Position numbers and translations under genes: made by a program
Part shown: positions 1-5,973 of the stretch, in pieces
Position numbering within the stretch: position 1 is the first letter of the stretch
Layout: the number at the start of each line of letters is the position of its first letter
The notes under the pieces: model-generated
What the model saw: the letters and a program-made list of their open reading frames with translations, nothing else
What the model was told of the DNA's origin: nothing
The model's database searches: none
NCBI GenBank assembly: GCA_003511465.1
Contig: DOID01000028.1
Span: 4,793-10,982 of the forward strand
DNA: 6,190 nt
Reading direction: 5' to 3'
Origin: Bacillota bacterium
GTDB lineage: Bacteria; Bacillota; UBA4882; UBA10575

Positions 1-40
1 CCTTGGAATGGATGGAATGCGAAAAGTGAGACTGAGAGGT

Positions 41-45
41 AGGAG
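41..45 (+). promoter_or_regulatory. Ribosome binding site selecting the ATG start of the RpiR-family gene
   Basis: AGGAG lies 8 bases before the ATG at 54, a normal spacing. The reading frame is open further upstream to a GTG at 45, but that GTG overlaps the last base of AGGAG and would depend on the weaker GAGAGG at 34-39. The ATG at 54 is therefore preferred, which shortens the protein from 289 to 286 residues. Only 44 bases precede this point and no convincing promoter is visible in them. Confidence 0.6.
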
Positions 46-53
46 TGAATTTA

Positions 54-914
54 ATGAACAATTATGGTGAGATTGACAACTGTTTACTACGGATTAGAGG
101 ATTTTATCAAAGCTTGCGCCCTTCCGAACAGAAGGTGGCGGATTATATCTTGGAACAGCCGGAGGAAGTGATTCATCTCTCAGTGACTGAGCTTAGTAAT
201 CGGACTGGGGTGAGTGACGCGGCGATTATCAAGTTTTGCCAGCGCATTGGGTATAAAGGTTATCAAGAACTCAAGATCTACCTAGCGAAGGAGTTGGTTT
301 CACCGCTGAAGGAGATTTATGGGGAAGTAGCGCCGGAGGATGACCTCAAAACCGTTAAGGAGAAGATCTTTCGGATTAATGGTCAAGCGTTACAGGATAC
401 CAGAAAGATTCTGGATGATGAAGGTTTGGAACAAGCGGTGCGTGCCATCGCGGCCGCTTCCAAAGTGAATATTTACGGGGTGGGGGCGTCCGGATATGTG
501 GCAATGGATGCCCAGCTGAAACTATTGCGGATCGGGATTCAAGCGACCTCCTTCTGTGACTCTCATGTCCAGACTTATTTAGCGGCGTTGCTCTCGCCGG
601 GGGATGCCGCCTTGGCCATCTCCGACTCGGGTAACACCAAAGATGTGGTCCGTGCATTGCAGGTAGCAAAAGAACAGGGGGCTAAGACGATCTGTATCAC
701 GAGCGTACCGGATTCGGCGGTCTGTAAAGCCGCCGACATTAAGCTATATACAGCAGCGACTGAATCCATCTTTCGGAGCGGCGCGATCGCCTCGCGGATT
801 GCCCAACTTTCCGTTATTGACGTCCTCTTTATTGGGGTAGCGCTGAAACGGTATGACTATTCGTTGGAAAACCTGGCTCGGACTAGGGAGGCAACAGCGG
901 ATTTAAAATATTAG
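54..914 (+). CDS. RpiR/MurR-family transcriptional regulator (HTH_6 plus SIS domain)
   Basis: Predicted cytoplasmic DNA-binding regulator of 286 residues, the usual length for the RpiR family. The N-terminal helix-turn-helix domain spans about residues 15-80, with the family-like stretch SVTELSNRTGVSDAAIIKFC followed by a RIGYKGYQELK segment. A linker leads to a sugar-isomerase (SIS) domain at about 120-250, with GVGASG near 142-147 and the phosphosugar-site-like ISDSGNTKD near 189-197. The C-terminal FRSGAIASRIAQL segment is also typical. Family knowledge: SIS domains in RpiR proteins bind phosphosugars, and MurR of E. coli responds to MurNAc-6-phosphate. Because the gene heads a cluster with nagZ and anmK, the likely inference is a MurR-like sensor of MurNAc-6-phosphate, but another amino-sugar phosphate is possible, so no symbol is given. 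It lies 137 bases upstream of the binding-protein gene on the same strand with no terminator between, so co-transcription is possible. Whether it represses or activates cannot be read from sequence. Confidence 0.93.
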   Translation: MNNYGEIDNCLLRIRGFYQSLRPSEQKVADYILEQPEEVIHLSVTELSNRTGVSDAAIIKFCQRIGYKGYQELKIYLAKELVSPLKEIYGEVAPEDDLKTVKEKIFRINGQALQDTRKILDDEGLEQAVRAIAAASKVNIYGVGASGYVAMDAQLKLLRIGIQATSFCDSHVQTYLAALLSPGDAALAISDSGNTKDVVRALQVAKEQGAKTICITSVPDSAVCKAADIKLYTAATESIFRSGAIASRIAQLSVIDVLFIGVALKRYDYSLENLARTREATADLKY

Positions 915-1051
915 CCGCGGATGTAAAGCGTCGAACAAGCAACCAGAACTGTCGCAAAGCTGAATTGGAAAAGGAAAGGGGGTGAGGAGAGAAAAGAACA
1001 GGATGAACGGATTTGCGTAGTCTCTATTTATCTGAGTAAGGAGGAAACAAG
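915..1051 (+). other. Intergenic leader between the regulator and the transporter operon
   Basis: This 137-base gap contains no intrinsic terminator, no convincing -35/-10 pair and no strong inverted repeat that I can see. It is purine-rich in the middle (about 967-1002). It ends in AAGGAGG at 1038-1044, 7 bases before the ATG of the binding-protein gene. The gap is long enough to hold a promoter and an operator for the upstream regulator, but neither can be placed with confidence. The weak candidates are listed among the rejected items. Confidence 0.5.
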
Positions 1052-2329
1052 ATGATAAAAAGAAGAACAATACTCCTAGTTTTACTTAGTATTGCTTTAC
1101 TGACCGGGTTGACGATTCAGGCCGCCAATCAGACATTGGAAGTCTGGATTATGCAAACCGGTAACCCCGCCGGTGCGGAGAAAATGTTTGCGGAGTTGAA
1201 CAAGGAATTTACCAAAGCCCATCGGGGAGTAAAGGTTAATGTCTCCTGGATCCCCTGGACCGGCGCGCAACAAAAATTCTTGACTTCGATTGTCGGCGGG
1301 ATGGCCCCGGACCTGGCGGAGCTTGGAACGACTTGGAATCCGGATTTTGCGGCCATGGGCGCCCTTGAAGACCTTGGTCCATACGTCAAAAAGTGGGGTC
1401 AGGGGGCAGACTTATTACCGGCGCTGGTGGAGAGTGCGACCTACGAAGAGAAACTTTACGGTATACCGTGGTATGCCGGGAACCGTTCCGTTTATTACCG
1501 TAAAGATTGGTTTGCCAAGGAAGGCATCAAGGAATTCCCCACGACTTGGGAAGGTTTTGTGGAAGTAGCCAAGCGACTGACGAAAGATACCGACGGTGAT
1601 GGTAAAATTGACCAGTATGGTTTCTCCGTGAACGGTGCCTCCCAACATGAGTTTATGCCGATGATCTGGCGGAATGGTGGGGAAATCGCCATCAATACGG
1701 ACAAAGGCTGGAAGGCGACGATTGATACGCCGGAAGCCCGGGAAGCGTTACAAAAATTTGCTGATCTCTATTTGACATATGGAGTTAGCCAAGAAGGGTC
1801 GATCACCTGGAATGTGCTTTCCAGTCGGAAAGCCTTCGAGACCGGTACTCAGGCCATGATCATTGATGTGGCACCCTTGGTCCCGAAGTTCCTGGCTAAT
1901 CCGAACCTCAAAGATAACTTTGCGGTCGCTCCGGTCCCCTACTTTAAAGAACCGGCCAGCTTCATTGGGGGCAGTAATATGGTGATGTTTACCCAGTCGA
2001 AGCGGAAGACCTTGGCTTGGGAGTATTTAGAGTTGTTGATGACGGCCAAATACCAAATGGCCTGGGCTGACGCAGTTAGCTTCTTCCCGGGACGGGTTTC
2101 TTTGCTTGGGGATCCGAAGTTTTCCGATGATCCTTACCTCTCGGTCTTCACGGGGCAAATGAAGGATGGTCGGGTCTATCCGGCCAACCCCCAATGGGGA
2201 CAGATCGAAAATGCCCGTGTGTTGTTGAAAATGATGCAGCAAATTATGATGGGGAAAATGACAGTGGAAGAAGCCACGACTGAAGCGGCCAAAACGATGA
2301 ACATTATCTTCGGCTACAGCGAAGACTAG
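1052..2329 (+). CDS. Extracellular sugar-binding protein of a CUT1-type ABC importer
   Basis: A 425-residue family 1 solute-binding protein (SBP_bac_1 type), normal in length, expected to capture a sugar outside the cytoplasmic membrane and deliver it to the two permeases downstream. Residues 1-24 form a classic signal peptide: MIKRR, a hydrophobic core, then a likely signal peptidase I site after A24 (IQA then ANQ). The protein contains no cysteine, so it cannot be lipid-anchored. Mature-protein landmarks are LEVWIM at 29-34, GGMAPDLAEL at 82-91, LYGIPWYAGNRSVYYRKDWF at 135-154, a calcium-loop-like DTDGDGKID at 179-187 and FIGGSNM at 304-310. Aromatic residues such as W69, W95, W140 and Y141 are plausible sugar-stacking positions. 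The start is supported by AAGGAGG 7 bases upstream. The substrate cannot be read directly; neighbouring nagZ and anmK point to GlcNAc-MurNAc-type sugars, with GlcNAc oligomers as the main alternative. Confidence 0.93.
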   Translation: MIKRRTILLVLLSIALLTGLTIQAANQTLEVWIMQTGNPAGAEKMFAELNKEFTKAHRGVKVNVSWIPWTGAQQKFLTSIVGGMAPDLAELGTTWNPDFAAMGALEDLGPYVKKWGQGADLLPALVESATYEEKLYGIPWYAGNRSVYYRKDWFAKEGIKEFPTTWEGFVEVAKRLTKDTDGDGKIDQYGFSVNGASQHEFMPMIWRNGGEIAINTDKGWKATIDTPEAREALQKFADLYLTYGVSQEGSITWNVLSSRKAFETGTQAMIIDVAPLVPKFLANPNLKDNFAVAPVPYFKEPASFIGGSNMVMFTQSKRKTLAWEYLELLMTAKYQMAWADAVSFFPGRVSLLGDPKFSDDPYLSVFTGQMKDGRVYPANPQWGQIENARVLLKMMQQIMMGKMTVEEATTEAAKTMNIIFGYSED

Positions 2330-2350
2330 AGCGGCCATCAGTTTCTACGG

Positions 2351-2377
2351 GAGGGGTAGCGTCGGTCGCTACCCCTC
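2351..2377 (+). promoter_or_regulatory. Strong intercistronic hairpin after the binding-protein gene
   Basis: GAGGGGTAGCG (2351-2361) and CGCTACCCCTC (2367-2377) form a perfect 11-bp stem around the 5-base loop TCGGT. It begins 22 bases after the binding-protein stop codon. The following bases (ATCTTACG) lack a U-tract, so it is not a standard intrinsic terminator. In other binding-protein-dependent operons such as malE-malF, hairpins in this position protect the upstream message and let the binding protein be made in excess over the membrane proteins. The same role is inferred here. See the findings for possible alternative pairing with the downstream ribosome site. Confidence 0.75.
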
Positions 2378-2438
2378 ATCTTACGAACTAAAGATTACTA
2401 ATCAAATGTCAATGCATAAAGCCTAACGTGTGAAGAGT

Positions 2439-2447
2439 AAGGAGGGG
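2439..2447 (+). promoter_or_regulatory. Ribosome binding site setting the GTG start of the first permease
   Basis: AAGGAGGGG, a near-perfect Shine-Dalgarno sequence, ends 5 bases before the GTG at 2453. An in-frame ATG at 2471 has no comparable site, so the GTG is chosen. The segment GGAGGGGTA at 2441-2449 exactly repeats 2350-2358, the 5' arm of the upstream hairpin plus one flanking base. Confidence 0.75.
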
Positions 2448-2452
2448 TAACG

Positions 2453-3394
2453 GTGGAACCGCAGGTAAGAATGGCTGATCTGCAGCGCAGTTCCGCACCG
2501 GCATTCTGGGTAGCCTTGAAGAAAAATCGTGTCGCCTATGCCTTTGTCCTGCCGGCCTTAATTGTGGTGGGGATCGTAATCATTTATCCACTGCTGGAAG
2601 TCGTTATTACCAGTTTTCAACGCTATAATCTGCTGGAAGTTCTAACGAAAGGTTCGAGTTACATTGGCATGTCTAATTATGTCGAGATTCTGAAAGATCC
2701 GGAATTCTGGCATTCCTTATGGATCACGACGATTTTTACCGCCGCCTGTGTGAGCTTGACCATCGGGGCTGGTTTAGCGATCGCCCTTTTGTTAAACTTG
2801 GAGTTTCCCGGATACAAAGTGTTGTCCGTCGCAATCTTGCTTCCCTGGGTAATGCCGCGAGTGGCATCATCGATCTTATGGAAGTGGATCTATGACGACC
2901 AGTTTGGCATCTTAAACTATCTCCTAAGTCTACTCGGGGTTGAAGACATGTCCACTTTTGCTTGGCTTGCCCATTCCAGTTCGGCCTTGTGGGCGGTGAT
3001 CATCGTCGTGGTTTGGCAGAGCTTTCCTTTTATCGCCGTTACTCTCCTTGCCGCTTTACAGTCGATCTCCATTGAGATCTACGAAGCGGCCAAAATCGAC
3101 GGTGCTAGTCCCTGGCAGCGGTTGCGTTTCATCACCTTGCCGCTGCTCCGGAATATTCTTGGGGTCTTAACGGTGATTTCAACGATCTGGGATTTTAAGG
3201 CTTTTGACCAAATGTGGGTGATGACGGAGGGGGGACCAGCCGGCGGCACCATGATTTTGGGGATCCATACCTGGATGAATGCCTTCGCGTACCTCCGGAT
3301 GGGTCGGGCTTCGGCTTTGGCCGTGATTATGCTCCTGTTAGTGTCGGCTGTAACCTTGATCTACCTTAAACTTTTCAACAGGGGGGAGGAATAA
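2453..3394 (+). CDS. ABC sugar transporter permease, MalF/UgpA-like
   Basis: A 313-residue integral inner-membrane protein, one half of the CUT1 permease pair, expected to form the import channel with the next gene product. A short polar N-terminus is followed by about six membrane segments, roughly at 28-52, 88-115, 123-143, 176-200, 232-250 and 280-308. The cytoplasmic EAA loop that docks the ATPase is clear at about 211-230: EAAKIDGASPWQRLRFITLP, containing EAA, the invariant G217 and the closing LP. The TEGGPAGGT segment near 258-266 is typical of MalF/UgpA-type partners. Translation starts at GTG with a strong ribosome site 5 bases upstream. The stop codon is 2 bases before the start of the second permease, so the two are translationally linked. 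The transported sugar is inferred only from context: peptidoglycan amino sugars. Confidence 0.94.
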   Translation: MEPQVRMADLQRSSAPAFWVALKKNRVAYAFVLPALIVVGIVIIYPLLEVVITSFQRYNLLEVLTKGSSYIGMSNYVEILKDPEFWHSLWITTIFTAACVSLTIGAGLAIALLLNLEFPGYKVLSVAILLPWVMPRVASSILWKWIYDDQFGILNYLLSLLGVEDMSTFAWLAHSSSALWAVIIVVVWQSFPFIAVTLLAALQSISIEIYEAAKIDGASPWQRLRFITLPLLRNILGVLTVISTIWDFKAFDQMWVMTEGGPAGGTMILGIHTWMNAFAYLRMGRASALAVIMLLLVSAVTLIYLKLFNRGEE

Positions 3395-3396
3395 AG

Positions 3397-4245
3397 ATGG
3401 CCAAAGTCCGCTTGATCAAAAGAAATGTTCCTGCTTTACTCCTTATTTACCTGGCGGCGGCAATCGTCTTTTTGGTTTCTGTATTCCCATTTTTCTGGAT
3501 GCTTTCTACTTCCCTGAAACTACCGGAGGATACCTTTACCTCCATCCCAAAGCTAATCCCGCCCCAGTTTACCCTGGAGAATTACCGGCGGGCGTTTAAC
3601 GATACCCTCCTGAGCCGGTATTTTTTGAACAGTATTTATGTGGCTTCCGTGGTCACCTTGGCCTGTATTATTTTATCCGCATTCGCAGCGTATGGGTTTT
3701 CCCGTTTTCGGTTTCCGGGGCGGAAATTTGGCTTAATGTTTATCTTATGTATTCAAATGCTGCCGTCGGTGGTGGTTATTATTCCCCTCTTTATTGTCAT
3801 GCGTAATTTCGGGCTGTTAAATAACCATGCCTCGCTGTTGGTCAGTTATCCCACATTTACCCTGCCGCTTTGTGTCTGGATGCTCAAGGGGTTTTTTGAT
3901 GGAATTCCCCGCGAATTGGAGGAGGTTGCGTTGATTGATGGTTGCTCGATCGCTTCCGCTTTTTTTCGCGTAATTCTTCCGATCACCCTACCGGGAATTG
4001 CCGCTTCTGGGATTTATGCTTTCATCGGGGCCTGGAATGAGTTTCTGTTTGCGATGACCTTTTTAAACAGTAATCAGTTATATACCATGCCGGTGGGGCT
4101 GAATGCTTTTTTCGGCCAGTTTACGGTGGAATGGAACCAATTGATGGCCGCTTCGGTCTTCTTTACCATTCCGTCGCTGGTCTTTTTCATGCTGGTCCGG
4201 AAGTACCTGGCCCAAGGAATGGTGGCCGGAGCAATCAAAGGGTGA
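3397..4245 (+). CDS. ABC sugar transporter permease, MalG/UgpE-like
   Basis: A 282-residue integral membrane protein and second half of the permease pair, of normal length for the MalG/UgpE family. The N-terminus (MAKVRLIKRN) is basic and leads into a first membrane segment at about 12-38; further segments lie near 75-100, 110-135, 145-167, 198-218 and 245-267. The EAA loop is at about 173-195: ELEEVALIDGCSIASAF, then FRVILP. Its core reads EEVA where EEAA is usual, and the glycine G182 is kept. The C-terminal RKYLAQGMVAGAIKG is the typical MalG-like tail. The GGGGGGAGGA ribosome site at 3381-3390 sits within the end of the previous gene, 6 bases before ATG. The nagZ gene starts 10 bases after its stop. 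No ATPase gene is next to either permease, so the pair probably uses an ATPase encoded elsewhere. Confidence 0.94.
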   Translation: MAKVRLIKRNVPALLLIYLAAAIVFLVSVFPFFWMLSTSLKLPEDTFTSIPKLIPPQFTLENYRRAFNDTLLSRYFLNSIYVASVVTLACIILSAFAAYGFSRFRFPGRKFGLMFILCIQMLPSVVVIIPLFIVMRNFGLLNNHASLLVSYPTFTLPLCVWMLKGFFDGIPRELEEVALIDGCSIASAFFRVILPITLPGIAASGIYAFIGAWNEFLFAMTFLNSNQLYTMPVGLNAFFGQFTVEWNQLMAASVFFTIPSLVFFMLVRKYLAQGMVAGAIKG

Positions 4246-4255
4246 GGGGGAAAAG

Positions 4256-5896
4256 GTGCCGATGATGGACTGGTCTACCTTGGGTGCCAAGCTGTCCCTG
4301 GCAGATAAAGTCGGACAGTTACTGATGATCGGATTTGAAGGGAAAAAACCCCGGCCAGAAGTGGCCCGTTTGCTCTCTGAAGGGAAGGCGGGCGGGGTGA
4401 TTTTGCTGGCCCGAAATTTTGATGATGCCGATGAAGCGGCCGCGCTAATTGGTGATTTACAGCAGTTGGCGGCGGCTAGTCCCTCCGGCTTACCCCTGTT
4501 GATCGCCGTGGACCAGGAAGGCGGATCGGTTGTCCGGCTGACCAAAGGGGTGACGGTTTTTCCGGGGAACATGGCTTTAGGTGCCACCGGCCGTCCGGAT
4601 TTGGCCTATCGTGCAGCCTTCGCCGTCGCCGGTGAACTAGCCCCCTTGGGGATTAACATGAATTTCGCCCCAGTGGTGGACGTGAATAATAACCCTCGTA
4701 ATCCAGTGATCGGCGTGCGCTCTTTTGGGGAGGACCCTTGGCTGGTGGCGGAGTTTGGTGCGGAGGCGGTGCGGGGTTATCAAAACGGAGGAGTGGCGGC
4801 TGTCGCCAAACACTTTCCCGGACATGGGGATACCACGACCGATTCACATCTGGGCATGCCGCAGATCCCCCATCCGTTGACCCGACTCGAAGAGGTGGAG
4901 CTGGTGCCTTTTCAAAGGGCGATTACTGCCGGGGTGGCCGGGATCATGACGACCCATGCTTCTTTTCCGGCGGTGGAACCCGATCCTGGCCGACCGGCAA
5001 CCCTGTCCACCGCGGCGCTGACTGGTTTGCTCCGGCAACAACTGGGCTTTAATGGGTTGATCATCACCGATTGTCTGGAGATGGGTGGTGTGGCTAATGC
5101 TTTCGGGACAGAACAAGCGGCCGTCCTGGCCGTGCAGGCCGGAGCAGATCTAGCCTTGATTACTCACAGTTACGCAAGGCAGTTGGCAGCCCACCGCATG
5201 TTGATCGAAAATGTCCGTCGCGGATTGATTGCACCGTGCCGCATCGATGAGGCAGTTGGCCGGATCATTCGGCTAAAGCAAGAGTTGTTTTCCGTGAAAA
5301 ACCAGCCGCCGGACACAGAAGGTAATAACCAGGCCCTTGCTAAGGAGATCGCCGCCGCGGCCCTTACCTTAGTAAAGAATGAGGGTGGTTTGCTTCCCTT
5401 GAACTTGGGCGCCGAGGAAGAACTGGTCTTGCTTTCCTGCCAAAGTGGGGGGGTGACCTTGGCGGAAGAAGGAAACGGTGGGATGGTGGGCGGATTTGCC
5501 CGCGCGCTAATGCTACGGCATCCGTTAACGCGGGAAAGGAAGCTTTCCATTTCGCCCGAAGCTGGGGAGATTGACACCACCATCAGGGAACTCCTGGCCA
5601 AAAGACCCGGTCTGGTTCTAGTAGCAACGGCAGATGCGGGTTTATTTCCCGGCCAAGTAGCATTAGTGAAAAGGGTGGCCGCCACCGGTTTGCCTGTGGT
5701 GGTTATTGCCCTCCGTACGCCCTACGAATTAGCATTCTTCCCGGAAGTGAAGGCCTTTGTGGCGGCTTATGGCTTCCGGGCGGTGACTTTTGACGCTTTG
5801 GCCAGCCTTTTATGGGGGGAGTTTTTACCGGTTGGGAAGTTGCCGGTAGAGATTCCGGGACTTTACCCGGCTGGGCACGGACTGGAGCGGTTTTAG
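4256..5896 (+). CDS. nagZ: GH3 beta-N-acetylhexosaminidase (NagZ), cytoplasmic, two-domain
   Basis: Predicted to remove non-reducing GlcNAc from GlcNAc-MurNAc or GlcNAc-anhydroMurNAc (muropeptide) units. The GH3 catalytic barrel spans about residues 10-345. DQEGG at 86-90 and R94, GVRSFGED near 153-160 and K185-H186 match substrate-binding positions of NagZ enzymes. KHFPGHGDTTTDSH (185-198) carries the NagZ-type Asp-His acid/base dyad, D196 and H198. The nucleophile should be D272 in IITDCLEM. A linker leads to a C-terminal GH3_C-like domain at about 360-546, beginning with ALTLVKNEGGLLPL. The length (546) fits two-domain Gram-positive enzymes rather than the roughly 340-residue single-domain form of E. 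coli. There is no signal peptide, so action in the cytosol is inferred. GTG 4256 has AGGGGG 5 bases upstream; ATG 4262 is a possible alternative start, changing only two residues. The gene follows the second permease by 10 bases, in the same operon. Confidence 0.94.
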   Translation: MPMMDWSTLGAKLSLADKVGQLLMIGFEGKKPRPEVARLLSEGKAGGVILLARNFDDADEAAALIGDLQQLAAASPSGLPLLIAVDQEGGSVVRLTKGVTVFPGNMALGATGRPDLAYRAAFAVAGELAPLGINMNFAPVVDVNNNPRNPVIGVRSFGEDPWLVAEFGAEAVRGYQNGGVAAVAKHFPGHGDTTTDSHLGMPQIPHPLTRLEEVELVPFQRAITAGVAGIMTTHASFPAVEPDPGRPATLSTAALTGLLRQQLGFNGLIITDCLEMGGVANAFGTEQAAVLAVQAGADLALITHSYARQLAAHRMLIENVRRGLIAPCRIDEAVGRIIRLKQELFSVKNQPPDTEGNNQALAKEIAAAALTLVKNEGGLLPLNLGAEEELVLLSCQSGGVTLAEEGNGGMVGGFARALMLRHPLTRERKLSISPEAGEIDTTIRELLAKRPGLVLVATADAGLFPGQVALVKRVAATGLPVVVIALRTPYELAFFPEVKAFVAAYGFRAVTFDALASLLWGEFLPVGKLPVEIPGLYPAGHGLERF

Positions 5897-5898
5897 AC

Positions 5899-5927
5899 AA
5901 CGCCAAGCTTTACGGCTGGCGTTTTTT
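5899..5927 (+). terminator. Intrinsic terminator after nagZ
   Basis: AACGCCA (5899-5905) pairs with TGGCGTT (5917-5923). Two further inner pairs (G5907-C5916 and C5908-G5915, with A5906 bulged) enclose the loop TTTACG. The stem runs straight into six T residues at 5922-5927, the form of a rho-independent terminator. It begins 3 bases after the nagZ stop and lies before anmK. Either the operon ends here, or read-through is partial and anmK is expressed at a lower level. Confidence 0.8.
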
Positions 5928-5973
5928 GTTGGCAAGGAAAATTAATCAAAAGAAGAGAAAGAGGGAATAGCAA

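Noticed and set aside
4..19. Direct repeat TGGAATG at 4-10 and 13-19 upstream of the regulator gene.
   Set aside because: Too short, only two copies, and the upstream context is cut off by the window edge.
922..937. TGTAAAGCGTCGAACA, a loose inverted repeat (TGT, central CG, ACA), as an RpiR operator or CcpA cre site.
   Set aside because: Only the end triplets and central CG are symmetric, and it fits the cre consensus only with one extra base. It sits just 8 bases after the regulator stop and has no second copy in the window.
982..1020. A 12-codon GTG-to-TAG reading frame in the leader of the binding-protein gene, preceded by purine-rich GGAAAGGGG, as a possible leader peptide.
   Set aside because: It has no run of regulatory codons, no associated attenuator hairpin and the start overlaps the G-rich site. 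Chance is the simpler explanation.
2393..2416. Minus-strand TTGACA-like box (complement of TGTCAA at 2407-2412) as a divergent promoter.
   Set aside because: No -10 element lies at the proper spacing and no minus-strand gene follows it.
4078..4587. Minus-strand open frame of 169 codons across the permease/nagZ junction.
   Set aside because: It lies antisense to two clearly recognised genes, its translation resembles no family I know, and no ribosome site supports it.
5170..5685. Minus-strand open frame of 171 codons inside nagZ.
   Set aside because: It is fully antisense to the conserved NagZ reading frame and its low-complexity Ser/Ala/Pro-rich translation is typical of a shadow frame.
5929..5957. 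TTGGCA at 5929-5934 as the -35 box of a separate anmK promoter.
   Set aside because: The bases 17 positions downstream read GAAGAG, which is not a -10 box.
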